Below, in pieces: positions 52,700 to 63,962 of a DNA stretch of 64,000 nucleotides. Both the position numbers and the translations under genes were made by a program. How positions within the stretch are numbered: position 1 is the stretch's first letter; the number at the start of each line of letters is the position of its first letter. The DNA is from Monoplex corrugatus (Eukaryota > Mollusca > Gastropoda > Littorinimorpha > Ranellidae). The DNA is taken from the NCBI GenBank assembly GCA_030674185.1, contig JAPXFY010000031.1, positions 36,383,723 through 36,447,722 of the forward strand, given 5' to 3'. The notes below the pieces were generated by a model, which did not search any database, was not told where the DNA came from, and saw only the letters and a list, made by a program, of their open reading frames with translations.

Positions 52700-53325
52700 C
52701 TGAAATCAAAATTCATAAATGAAGTTTAGTACAATGTGTATTTTATCATCCTGAACTGCATTGAATGTTTATAGTTGTGTTGTGCTTACTGCTATACCGA
52801 GTCACATTTTGCTGCTGTGAACTGCATTGCATTGTATGTTCATACACTAGCCTTTGTTGCATTCTGTTGTATCACATGGCATGGTAGTACTCATAACTGT
52901 GTTGGATGGGCATGATAATCCACTGGTTAGGATACCAGTCTTTCAATTGGAAGGTCTGGATTTGAAACTGCTTGGGCCAGCAGTCCTACAGCTTGGTGGG
53001 TTACTGTTATCGTAATTTTTGTTTAACTGTATTGGACTGCACTTGCCACAGCTGAGCTCTCCTGCTGGCCTAGGGCTGCCACAGTGAAATCACTGAGAAC
53101 CAGGTGCAAGTGAACTAATCCATTGATTTTAGACAAAGAAACCGGCAAAACGTAGCTGAAGCATTCAACGGAAGTTCCCTCCACAAGGGAAGCACCTGCC
53201 AACTACTAAATCATTAGCATAACAAAAGTAGGAGTTATATACCCTAGACCATCTGTTACTATGATCGAAGTAGCCTGTCCTCAGTGAGAGCTCAGCTGTT
53301 ACTTCAATCGAAGTAGCCCATCGTC
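52700..53325. repeat. Unassigned DNA with SINE head fragment
   Basis: 52910-52985 (CCACTGGTTAGGATACCAGT, CAATTGGAAGGTCTGG) is the tRNA-like head of the SINE family at 14330 and 49910. A short tandem echo, GAAGTAGCC(T/C)(G/A)TC, occurs near 53266 and 53302. No gene is seen. Confidence 0.55.
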
Positions 53326-53329
53326 AAAG

Positions 53330-53555
53330 AGTTAAAGCCCAGCTGACTGTGTAGAGCCATATCTAGGCTATAACCATTTTAAAACAGACACAATACTTCA
53401 ACAAGTGAAAAAAAAGGAAAAGAAATCTAAGCACGCATATCAATGCACTCATGCACATAATCTAAGGAGATGCCCCTGGAGTTGACCACTCCGTCCAATT
53501 TATTGCAAAGGGGATTTAAAAAACATACCTGAATACAAATTTAAACACACGAAGC
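53330..53555 (-). mobile_element. AAC-tailed retroposon, copy 9, 5' truncated
   Basis: Tail side GTTAAAGCCCAGCTGACTGT and ATATCTAGGCTATAACC, continuing to ACCTGAATACAAATTTAAAC. Confidence 0.85.
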
Positions 53556-53569
53556 AAACCTCAAGGAGG

Positions 53570-53935
53570 GATCTTGAATTAAACCAGGTGGAAACTGACA
53601 CAGATGGTGCAAGTATCCTTTATTGTAAGCTGGCCCATACACAAGTTAATCAAGACAATAAATGGTTGTAGAATCCCGTACCAGATCCTTTATTCATTTT
53701 GTTCACTCATGTTTCATACTATTACTCCCGCTCAGCCCCCACCCACCTTCCATCCCCCCTGCCCAATTTGGAACTGACACAGATCATGCAAATATCATTT
53801 AATAACAGTAGGCCCCTACAGAAGTTAATCAAGACAGTAAATTGTTGTATAATCGAGTATCAGATCCTTTATTAACTTTGCTCATATTTTATCCTATTAC
53901 CAGTACTTCCCCACCCCCACCACCCCCAAGTTGGA
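53570..53935. repeat. Two-copy tandem duplication (about 182 bp)
   Basis: GGAAACTGACACAGATGGTG ... GATCCTTTATTCATTTTG (from 53590) is repeated at 53771 as GGAACTGACACAGATCATGC ... GATCCTTTATTAACTTTG, both followed by a C-rich CCCCCACCC stretch. Confidence 0.85.
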
Positions 53936-54004
53936 ATGCCCTTCAGTTCACTATCTCATATTCCCTTACATTATGACTGATGCTTGTATCATATGGTGTT
54001 TCAG

Positions 54005-54192
54005 ATTCCAGGAGTCAACAAGATGAAGAACGACTATACGGCTCTGGCGGAGAGATCCCACACAGACAAATCAGCGCACAGTGCCAGCCACACTCCAGAC
54101 CTCACCCCCACTCCGGACAGTACCTTCTCCACCCCTACTATCACTTCTCAGCATCAGTCTCTCTTCTTCCCATCAGTTGTCGCTGGTCACAG
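54005..54192 (+). CDS. Uncharacterised split gene, candidate exon 4
   Basis: Acceptor ATATGGTGTTTCAG/ATTCC and donor GGTCACAG/GTTATA bound 188 bp. The frame enters in phase 0, matching the end of exon 3, and leaves in phase 2. It encodes IPGVNKMKNDYTALAERSHT, a Ser/Thr/Pro-rich linker with repeated T-P pairs (DLTPTPDSTFSTPT), and SLFFPSVVAGHR. No family is recognised. The low-complexity middle suggests a disordered, possibly phosphorylated linker (inference). No next exon is seen before the window ends, so the gene probably continues downstream. Confidence 0.6.
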
Positions 54193-54830
54193 GTTATAGC
54201 ACTTAACATCTTTTTTACCAGTCTTTTTGTTTCTTATTTCTTTCTGTCACAACTGAACTGACCCTGTGCAATTTTGGGCTGCAATTTTGGGCTGCATTTC
54301 ATTCCTCCAAGGAACTGCATGTAGAGAGTGCAGTGCCACTTCTTTTCATTATCTGTTTTGTCTGAGACTGTCGCTGTTCACTTACTAAATCATATTTTTC
54401 AACAGAAATTCGCCAACGTCTGTACTGCTGCAGGTGTTTTTATACAAGCTGTATTAACTTTGGCCCCTCCTTTGCCTCATACGTGTTGTGGAAAGAAGGA
54501 AATCTGCTGCATGGGCAATAGCAGGTTCTCCATACGATCATATGCCCAGTCTCATGCCCTGATAACAATCCAGTGGAACAACTGCGTAGCCCTTAGAGTC
54601 CAAACAAGCAGTTTTACGTGCGCTGGGTGCATACTCCACATAGGACCTCCATTTATCATCTCGTCTGGAAAGACTTGACCTAGAGTACCAGCAAAGGTCT
54701 AGAACAGAGAGACAAAGGAGAAAACCCTATTTTCTGATTCGAACCCACGACTTCTCACATCCCAAAGCAGGTGCTTTCAATCACAAGGCCACTGATCCAC
54801 CATATCTGATGTTGTTCGTTCACTCACTGT
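54193..54830. other. Unassigned intronic DNA with tRNA-like fragment
   Basis: 54735-54803 on the minus strand has a tRNA-like head with the B-box GTGGGTTCGAATC. The rest shows no gene; the 116-codon frame at 54328 lacks support. Confidence 0.55.
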
Positions 54831-54943
54831 CTTCAGCACAATGTTTTATCTGTTTTGGGGGAAGAATTAAAAAAAATCTGATGATGTGTATAGTATTTTT
54901 GTGTGAACTTAATGAGATGAAGAGAAAGTTTGTGAAGAAAGAA

Positions 54944-54955
54944 AGTGTGTGTGTG

Positions 54956-54998
<43 letters not shown>

Positions 54999-55019
54999 TG
55001 TGTGTGCGCATGTGTGTGT

Positions 55020-55056
<37 letters not shown>

Positions 55057-55196
55057 GTGTGTGTGAGTGTGTGTGTGTGTGTGGGGTGTGTGTTGTGTGT
55101 GTGTGTGTGTGTGGTGTAATTGTGTGTGTGTGGTTGTATGTGTGTGTGTCGTGTGTGTTTTGTGTGTGTGCATGTGTGTGTTTTGTGTGTGTGTTT

Positions 55197-55266
<70 letters not shown>

Positions 55267-55425
55267 GTGTGTGTTGTAATGTGTGTGTGTGTGTGTGTAA
55301 TGTGGGTGTATGTGTATGTGTGTGATTGTATGTGTGCGTGTGCATGTGCTGTGCTGTGCATGTGTGTGTGTGTGTGTGTGTATGTGTGTTACTGTGTGTT
55401 ACCGTGTGTGTGTGTGTTCCTGATT
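54944..55425. repeat. (GT)n, (GA)n compound microsatellite
   Basis: Nearly 480 bp of GT with GA (55021-55053) and many GTGTTGT or GTAAT interruptions. The long Thr/His ORFs on the minus strand are artefacts. Confidence 0.98.
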
Positions 55426-55945
55426 TCTGATCAAAGATCAGAATGATTTTCTTTCCTTCTATGATTCCCAATCTCATGTCCACAGATGTGTTTATCAATT
55501 TGTGGGGAAAAGAAAAAACAAGACAGTCAAACCATTCTATAGTCACCCTTTTTATAGAAAAATTAATCAAAATAAAACAAACATTCATCTCTAACATCCA
55601 TATTTCTCACTGCAAATCGTTGTGTGGCTGAGAAATGAGCACTGGACTGCTTTTAAAAAAAAACCCACTGTCATTACATTATCTTTACACAATCATATAA
55701 TTTGTCATATTTACCCCTATGGCAAAACATGCAATAATATAAAAAAAAAATTAAAAAAGGGCAAAATTAAGGAACCCCTCATGAAGAAACACTGAATAAT
55801 GAAAATAGTAAAAAAGACAAAATCATGGAGATATGTAAGGAAGACATATGTGACAAACATCACTGCTGAAGACTTCAGGCAGTGAACCGGTCATTGTGAC
55901 CTAATCATGGATCATAACGCTCAAAGATTTGATATTTATTTGTTA
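55426..55945. other. Unassigned AT-rich DNA
   Basis: No gene is seen. A-rich around 55648 and 55738-55760. Confidence 0.6.
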
Positions 55946-55949
55946 TTGT

Positions 55950-56487
55950 TGTTTAAAGCCCAGCAGACAGCATAGAGCAATATCAGGGCTATAATCGTTT
56001 CAAAACATACACAATACTTCAACAGACAAAAAAGGAAAAGAAAATTAAGTACACATCAATAGAGTCACGACATAATCTAAGGTGATGCCCGGTGTTGACC
56101 ACTCCATCCAATTTATCACACAGGGAATTTAAAAAAAACATACCTGAAGTGAATACAAATTTAAATATAACTAAGGACACTAAAACATACATAAAAACGA
56201 ACCTGAATTACCTGAAAAAATTACTTCTGCATATCTCATTTCCCTACAGCCAAAAATGCACTTAATACATGTTTACACCCATGTCAATCCTGAAAGAAAT
56301 ACGTAAGACTTTATTGAACACATACAGGTGAATGGACCAGCAAGGCAGAAAATGATAGGAAGAAATGACAGAAAGCAAAGGAGGAAGAAAGAAGCAAAAC
56401 GAGTGAGGCAATTTCTAGCACAGAATTTCCAGAAAGTGGGGACACTATTTATACTGAAAGATCCCCAGCATCCCCACGGGAGTAGCT
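55950..56487 (-). mobile_element. AAC-tailed retroposon, copy 10
   Basis: Full length on the minus strand: tail GTTGTTTAAAGCCCAGCAGA, box (CTATTTATA on the + strand, about 56446), head CCCCAGCATCCCCACGGGAG. Confidence 0.88.
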
Positions 56488-56554
56488 GATTGTACTGATA
56501 AAAAGAAAAAAAATACATACTTGCTGGAAAACATCCATTACCATCAGGAGTATT

Positions 56555-56910
56555 CATCAACAGAACAAAGTTGAGGTCAATGAGGACTTTACCTGCCTGG
56601 GCAGTTCAATCAATTCAAGTGACATGACTAAACAACTGAACAGGCAATCAACAGCAACATAAGCAAGCTGTCAAAAATCTGGAATGGCAAGAAAATCTCC
56701 CTCAGACTAAAACTGCAGTTCTGCAACTCCCAAGGTTGTGACAGTTCTGGACAGCTGTGAAACTTGGCACCTGAAAACAAGGCAGGAGAACAAGCTCAAC
56801 AGAGTCAACTCCTTTGACCAAAAGCGCCCACACAAGGTCTTGGCATCAAAATGGCAAGACTTTATGACAAACGATCAAGTAAGGTGAGGAAGCAAACAGA
56901 TCCCAGTTAC
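56555..56910 (+). mobile_element. LINE RT C-terminal fragment
   Basis: In shifting + strand frames: EDFTCLGSSINSSGDMTKQL, then a Lys/Ser-rich part (SGMARKSPS), then SCETWHLKTRQENKLNRVNS and FDQKRPHKVLASKWQDFMTN. This is the familiar end of the RT region in several LINE groups (YLGS..SSGD, LLYGCETW, R..GIKW....N). It is frame-broken and lacks the catalytic core. It is distinct from the LINE at 43224. Confidence 0.75.
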
Positions 56911-57545
56911 TTGCATCACCTGCAAGCATTGCCTGAGTTGGCTGAACCATGCTGCTAGACTTCTGTCTTCCAGACCTGCCAAGCAAGTCCTGCTTGGGTA
57001 CCTCCCATATGGCAGGTAAAGGGTGGATGTTTTTCCTATTTCCAGGTCAACTTACATGCAGACATGCTAGTACCTAAGCTTCTTTCATGCGCACATATGG
57101 ATGTAGAACATCAGGTACGCACACTGAACATCCTGTAAATCATTTCAGTGTCTGGTGGCTAACGGAACCATGAAAACATCCAGCACGCACTCCAACAAAG
57201 ACGGGAGTATGCAGGCTGTCCCGCACCATACCGCTTGCACAGTATGGGCAAAGCAATAAACGTACATTCAAGCATCCAAGAAAAATCAGAATGCTTGAAA
57301 AAAATAAAGCAGCAACAAAATGATGACAAGCAAAAAGGTAGAATTCCCCTCTCCCAATCTGTATCAGTTTCCAAAGATGTGAATCTCTCTTGTAAAAAGA
57401 CGTTTGTATGTGACCTTCATGTCACCCAGTTGTAAATGGGTACCTGGCTCTGTTTAGAGTTGGGGAAGACAATGCAGAGCAAGGGATGGACATCGCCTCA
57501 TAATGCTGGCACAGAGAAGTTATGTTCTCTATCAGGTTACTCTTC
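56911..57545 (+). repeat. SINE (GGATCTTTAACGTGC family), long copy
   Basis: 57000-57065 (GGTAAAGGGTGGATGTTTTT, TTCCAGGTCA), 57075-57160 (CATGCGCACATATGGATGTA, ACATCCTGTAAATCATTTCA) and 57433-57520 (AATGGGTACCTGGCTCTG, CTCATAATGCTGGCACAGAG) give the module order of the family. A section at 57170-57420 is specific to this copy. Confidence 0.6.
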
Positions 57546-57895
57546 TATGACCTCAGTATTATGGGACAGCGTTAATCTTACCCTTTCCTTGTACATCTTC
57601 ACAGGCTTCACATCAACAGCATGTTTGCAGACATTAACTATCATTTTACAGCTGAAGATTTCATCCTTTCTTTGTTTTCATGGCTCAAGAACATGTGCAT
57701 GTAGTCTAAAACATGTTCAGAGTCCACCAAATTTAGAACCTGATGAGAGAAAGATAATAAAGTATACCATCTTTGTCCAAATGACACAGAGGCTAAAAAT
57801 ACAAAGATTCCCTCACTCTACCAGAACAGATAAAATCTCCTCATCTACTCTGCATTGCAGAAAACAGCAGGAAAAATCTGATCCCTCCTTTCTCC
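57546..57895. other. Unassigned intronic DNA
   Basis: No exon is recognised, although ATCTTCACAG/GCTTCACATC (57604) would be a possible acceptor. Confidence 0.5.
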
Positions 57896-57896
57896 A

Positions 57897-57955
57897 AAAC
57901 AAACAAACAAACAAAACAAAACAGAACAAAACATAACAGAACAAAACAAAAAACC
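57897..57955. repeat. (AAAC)n repeat
   Basis: AAAC/AACAGA units. Confidence 0.93.
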
Positions 57956-58011
57956 CACCCCTCCCCAAACAAAATGGATGAATGTTTTAAACATAAGAAG
58001 ATGAAGAAATG

Positions 58012-58105
58012 TGACCCAGTGGTTAAAGCACCTCCCTAGGACCCATGAAACCTGAACTTGAATCAAGAGATCAGCAGGGATTTTTTCTCCCCCACTCAAT
58101 TACAC
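58012..58105 (+). repeat. tRNA-like SINE head
   Basis: GACCCAGTGGTTAAAGCACC and CTGAACTTGAATCAAG are A- and B-box-like, followed by TTTTTTCTCCCCCACTC. Confidence 0.5.
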
Positions 58106-58184
58106 TGTATTTTAATGGTCGTCTGCTGGTGTTCATGCATGAAAAACTGGTTTAGTCCCAGCGGGACCCTCTTTCCTTCCTGAA

Positions 58185-59469
58185 TCACAGCGTGCATGCT
58201 TCGTGTGTATGATAAGAGTGACTGGTGACTGAATGAATACAGCCATACATGCTTTGTGTGTGTGTGATAAGAGTGACTGGTGACTGAATGAATACAGCCA
58301 TGCATGCTTGTGTGTGTGCGATAAGAGTGACTGGTGACTGAATGAATACAGCCATGCATGCTTTGTGTGTGTGTGATAAGAGTGACTGGTGACTGAATGA
58401 ATACAGCCATACATGCTTTGTGTGTGTGTGATAAGAGTGACTGGTGACTGAATGAATACAGCCATACATGCTTTGTGTGTGTGTGATAAGAGTGACTGGT
58501 GACTGAATGAATACAGCCATACATGCTTTGTGTGTGTGGTGTGATAAGAGTGACTGGTGACTGAATGAATACAGCCATACATGCTTTGTGTGTGTGTGTG
58601 ATAAGAGTGACTGGTGACTGAATGAATACAGTCATACATGCTTTGTGTGTGTGTGATGAGTGACTGGTGACTGAATGAATACAGCCATGCATACTTTGTG
58701 TGTGTGATAAGAGTGACTGGTGACTGAATGAATACAGCCATGCATGCTTTGTGTGTGTGTGATAAGAGTGACTGGTGACTGAATGAATACAGCCATACAT
58801 GCTTTGTGTGTGTGTGATAAGAGTGACTGGTGACTGAATGAATACAGCCATGCATGCTTTGTGTGTGTGATAAGAGTGACTGGTGACTGAATGAATACAG
58901 CCATGCATGCCTTGTGTGTGTGATAGGAGTGACTGGTGACTGAATGAATACAGCTATGCATGCTTTGTGTATGTGATAGGAGTGACTGGTGACTGAATGA
59001 GTACAGCTATGCATGCTTTGTGTGATAAGAGTGACTGGTGACTTAATGAATCCAGCCATACATGCTTTGTGTGTGTGATAAGAGTGACTGGTGACTTAAT
59101 GAATACAGCTATGCATGCTTTGTGTGTGTGATAAGAGTGACTGGTGACTGAATGAATACAGCCATACATGCTTTGTGTGTGTGTGTGATAAGAGTGACTG
59201 GTGACTGAATGAATACAGCCATGCATGCTTTGTGTGGTGTGATAAGAGTGACTGGTGACTTAATGAATACAGCTATACATGCTTTGTGTGTGTGTGATAA
59301 GAGTGACTGGTGACTGAATGAATACAGCTATACATGCTTTGTGTGTGTGTGATAAGAGTGACTGGTGGCTTAATGAATACAGCCATACATGCTTTGTGTG
59401 TGTGATAAGAGTGACTGGTGACTGAACGAATACAGCTATGCATGCTTTGTGTGTGTGTGTGTGTGGTGT

Positions 59470-59510
<41 letters not shown>

Positions 59511-60995
59511 TGTGTGTGTGTGTGTGTGTGTGTGTGTTGATAAGAGTGACTGGTGACTGAATGAATACAGCCATGCATGCTTTGTGTGATAAGAGTGACT
59601 GGTGACTGAATGAATACAGCTATGCATGCTTTGTGTGTGTGATAAGAGTGACTGAAATGAATAAGCCAGCATGCTTGTGTGTGTGATAAGAGTGATGGTG
59701 ACTGAATGAATACAGCCATGCATGCTTTGTGTGTGTGATAAGAGTGACTGGTGACTGAATGAATACAGCCATGCATGCTTTGTGTGTGTGTGATAAGAGT
59801 GACTGGTGACTTAATGAATACAGCTATACATGCTTTGTGTTGTGTGATAAGAGTGACTGGTGACTTAATGAATACAGCCATACATGCTTGTGTGTGAGTG
59901 ACTGTGATGAAAGAATGCTGGTGGCTAATAATAAGCCATCTGCTTGTGTGTGTGTGATAGAGAGTTGACTGTGACTGAGATGTGATGATGTGTGTGTGTG
60001 TGTGTGTGTGTGTGTGATAGAGTGACTGTGTGAATGAATACAGCTTGTGTTTGTGTGATAGAGTGTGGTGACTTGATGAATACGATGCATGCTGTGTGTG
60101 TGTGATAAGATGACTGGTGACTGAATGAATACAGCCATAATGCTTGTGTGTGTGTGATAAGAGTGACTGGTGACTGAATGAATACAGCATACATGCTTTG
60201 TGTGTGTGATAAGAGTGACTGTGATGAATGAATACAGCCATACATGCTTTGTGTGTGTGTGATAAGAGTGACTGGTGACTGAATGAATACAGCCATGACA
60301 TGCTTTGTGTGTGTGATAAGAGTGACTAGTGACTGAATGAATACAGCCATACATGCTTTGTGTGTGTGTGTGTGATAAGAGTGACTGGTGACTGAATGAA
60401 TACAGCCATGCATGCTTTGTGTGTGTGATAAGAGTGACTGGTGACTGAATGAATACAGCCATGCATGCTTTGTGTGTGTGTGATAAGACTATTAAGAGTG
60501 ACTGGTGACTGAATGAATACAGCCATGCATGCTTTGTGTGTGTGATAGGAGTGACTGGTGACTTAATAAATACAGCCATACATGCTTTGTCAGTTTGTGT
60601 GTGTGATAGGAGTGACTGGTGACTTAATGAATACAGCCATACATGCTTTGTGTGTGTGATAGGAGTGATTGGTGACTTAATGAATACTGCTATGCATGCT
60701 TTGTGTGTGTGATAAGAGTGACTGGTGACTGAATGAATAGAGCCATGCATGCTTTGTGTGTGTGATAAGAGTGACTGGTGACTGAATGAATTATACAGCC
60801 ATGCATGCTTTGTGTGTGTGATAAGAATGACTGGTGACTGAATGAATACAGCCATGCATGCTTTGCGTGCGTGTGATAAGAGTGACTGGTGACTTAATGA
60901 ATACAGCCATCGCTCTGTGTGTGTGATAAGAGTGACTGGTGACTTAATGAATACAGCCATACATGCTTTGTGTGTGTGATAAGAGTGACTGGTGG
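58185..60995. repeat. 53-60-bp minisatellite, about 46 copies
   Basis: The unit has GATAAGAGTGACTGGTGACT and GAATGAATACAGCCATGCAT, then GCTTTGTGTGTGTG with a variable GT run, so length changes from copy to copy. On the minus strand the copies read as repeats of ACMAVFIQSPVTLITHT-like peptides in all frames, which is not a real protein. A run of copies from about 59880 to 60110 is riddled with deletions, while copies on either side are nearly perfect. Confidence 0.97.
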
Positions 60996-61838
60996 CCTAA
61001 TCATAATGAATGCAGCATCTCCAGGGAAGTGAGAAAAGCCAGAAGTCTGAAATTCTTACTCACCACTGGAAATGGAATTTCTGCCCTTCCCCTTCCTATC
61101 TCCCATCCCTCACCACTAAACCTTCAGTCATGGTCTGGGTGCTAATTTTGCTAATTTTTCAGATGAGATAATACACTGAAGTTATATACATATATATATA
61201 CATATATGTATGTACACAGGCCTGGAGAAGATTAAAATTTCTTACTAGCTGGGCTAGTGAATTTTAAGGTCTGCTATCCTGCGGATATTTTCATTAGTCC
61301 AATGTGTTGCCCCTTAAAACGGTAAAATTACTTTAATACTAATGACCAAAAACATTCAGTGGATTAATTAAGCCACTGTTACAACAGAAGTGGTCAAACT
61401 TTCTCCTGGAGACTTTTCATTGGGTGGGGGAGGTGAACAGTGGGAGATCTAATGATTTTATATGTTGTATTATATTCTCTGGTTTCCGTGCTTAATTGGA
61501 AGCTTCTATCCGTTTGACCAAAACTGTCACAGATTGGACGAACGATTGCTGTTCAGAAAACATTATATTGTTAACTATCACACCGATTCCCTTCACTGAC
61601 AGGTTTCATGGGAAGCAAGGGCTGCCTTTCCCCAAATAGCCTCGTTTTCGTGTGAACGTTGGCCAGACTCACGCATTCTGGACGAAATCACTCGACTACT
61701 CGGAAAGTTCGAAAAACCGAAATAAACTGTCACTGCCAGAGGCAGGATTGTCACTCGCCAGACTGACTAGTAGGTTTTGATTGTGACTCACCAGCCAGAT
61801 ATCTTACTCGCCTCGGGCGACCGGGCTGGTTGATTTCA
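60996..61838. other. Unassigned DNA
   Basis: (TA)n-like short run at 61180-61205. I searched for a fifth exon of the + strand gene and see none. No repeats are recognised. Confidence 0.55.
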
Positions 61839-61844
61839 CCAGCC

Positions 61845-62085
61845 CTCTGTGTGTGAGAATGTGTGTGTAATGGTATGAACGTGCGCGTGTGTGAGTGTGT
61901 GTGTACGGGTATGCGTGTGTGGGTGTGTGTGTGTGTGTGAGTGTGTGTTTTTGTGTGTGTGTGTGTGTGTGAGTGTGTGTGTGTATGTGTGTGTGTGTGT
62001 GTGCGTGTGTGTGTGCGTGTGTGTGTGTGCGTGTGCGTGTGCATGTGTGTGTGTGTGTGTGTGTGTGTGTGAGAGGGTGTGAATA
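61845..62085. repeat. (GT)n microsatellite
   Basis: About 240 bp of GT with GC/GA/TT interruptions. Confidence 0.97.
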
Positions 62086-62141
62086 GGGGCGACTATATGT
62101 TTGTGTGTACATTCATGCCCCACGTGATTTTATGCTATATT

Positions 62142-63207
62142 TTAACTCACTCGGTACGACGGAACGCTATAGTGGTCACGATGAAAGGCACGGTTGCGTA
62201 CGACGGAACGTTATAGCGGTTTCGATAATTTAAAATTTTTCGACGCTCCCCTTTAGACCTTGCACGTGTACCATATCCACACTGGTCACTGCAAATGTGT
62301 CAAGGGTCAAGGGGAAAGTTGCTTCGTGAGATTCCGTAGCCATACACTCGTTAGGAAACGATTGACTTCGGCACCCCACGACGACTGGTAATCTGCATTC
62401 GTGTTGAAAATGGCGTCGCAGGCGAGTACAAGTTTTCAAACAAAGTAGATCGCGATGGCAGCGTTTTACTGCTGCTGAAGTAATTGAAGTGCTTCAAACT
62501 GAAGGATTGGACATCGAGGAGTATGCTGAAGATAATGATGAAAGTGTATCAAGTGATGGAAGCTGCCAGCAAGAAGGTACTGACAGTGACCCAGTTTCAG
62601 ATGACAGTGAAGTGGGAGGGTGGGCGTACACGTCAGGAGAGGCGAGCAGTCAGCGAGCCAAGTACAGTGAGTCACATGTCTGATGGAGGTTTCATTCACT
62701 TTCCTATGCATGACTGGCACGAAGATTTTAGTTTTTCTCCCACTTTGCCTCCTTCTCTGGCTCTTGTGGCCTGCATGTCTCATTTGAGTGCCACGCCCCC
62801 ATAACTCCCCTGTGTAACAATTTGTAACATAATAATATAATATCGCTAATAATCTTTTTTTTTTTACCCTGAGCAAAGTCTACTTTATTCACGTTGTTTT
62901 GTGCATACAAAGACCTTCTCACCTTTGACTAGTCGTGTGTTCATGGAGCTGATCAAAGTGTGTGACTGTACGGTGATCCTGACCACAAAATTTGGGGTAT
63001 TTTCAACGTGGCACATGAAGAAGAAAAATTCACGGAAGAACTTCAATATTTTGGCATGAACTAACCCAGCATGTAAATATTCAGATCTGAAAGTTTCATT
63101 TTGTTCCTTTATGTTTTGTATTTTTTGTGATTTTTTTCCTAACCCTTCAAAATGGGCCGTCCCTGGGGAAATGCAAGGGGAAAAACTTTCCGTACCGAGT
63201 GAGTTAA
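62142..63207 (+). mobile_element. piggyBac-like element with transposase N-terminal remnant
   Basis: CTCACTCGGTACG (62146) and CGTACCGAGTGAG (63191-63203) are perfect 13-bp terminal inverted repeats, each bordered by TTAA (62142-62145 and 63204-63207). Near the left end ACGACGGAACG(C/T)TATAG(T/C)GG is duplicated. A frame at about 62415-62683 encodes a basic start (RSRWQRFTAAEVIEVLQ), then a strongly acidic Ser/Asp/Glu-rich stretch, the usual N-terminus of piggyBac-type transposases. The catalytic DDD region is absent, so this is an internally deleted copy. Confidence 0.8.
62415..62683 (+). pseudogene. Transposase N-terminal remnant (piggyBac-like)
   Basis: The frame reads RWQRFTAAEVIEVLQTEGLD, then IEEYAEDNDESVSSD and further acidic Ser-rich sequence, to TGA at 62681-62683. 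Acidic N-terminal regions of this kind precede the catalytic core in piggyBac/PGBD proteins. The start codon is not clear: the ATG at 62410 is in a different frame that stops soon after. Its position inside perfect terminal repeats supports the assignment. Confidence 0.55.
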
Positions 63208-63645
<438 letters not shown>

Positions 63646-63647
63646 CT

Positions 63648-63810
63648 GATTCAGTTTCAGTTTCAGTTTCTCAAGACAATGTCTCCACGCTCGGAATGAA
63701 TTCCATATGCAATAACCTCACAGGTGCCATATGTATGGTGATCGTGGCACAAACCTTAAGCCTGCGCATAAACCCATGAGCTGGCCAGGTCCTGAGGAAA
63801 AAATCTGACG
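63648..63810 (+). mobile_element. CAGTTTCAG-type molluscan SINE
   Basis: Begins TCAGTTTCAGTTTCAGTTTC, then TCAAGACAATGTCTCCACGC, and continues to CCTGAGGAAAAAATCTGACG. From memory, a repeat starting CAGTTTCAGTTTCTCAAGG is common in gastropod and bivalve genomes; this copy is diverged. Shorter pieces are at 25045 and 46270. Confidence 0.65.
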
Positions 63811-63884
63811 TGACAAAATAACTGCCGTCTCCTCCCAAAAAATCCCTTTCTCAGCCAATTCAAATCCTCAGACTCAGACTCACA

Positions 63885-63962
63885 GCGTGCGTGTGTGTGT
63901 GTGTGTGTGCGTGCGTGCGTGCGTGTGTGTGTGTATGTGTGTGTGTGTGTGTGTGTGCATAC
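63885..63962. repeat. (GT)n/(GC)n microsatellite
   Basis: GT with GTGC interruptions, up to the end of the window. Confidence 0.96.

Noticed and set aside
54820..55597. Thr/His-rich protein of 254 codons
   Set aside because: It is the (GT)n microsatellite read on the minus strand.
58096..60960. Long minus-strand open frames of 254-378 codons rich in His, Thr, Ser and Gln
   Set aside because: They are translations of the 53-60-bp minisatellite. The same peptide appears in more than one frame and changes frame where the GT run changes length.
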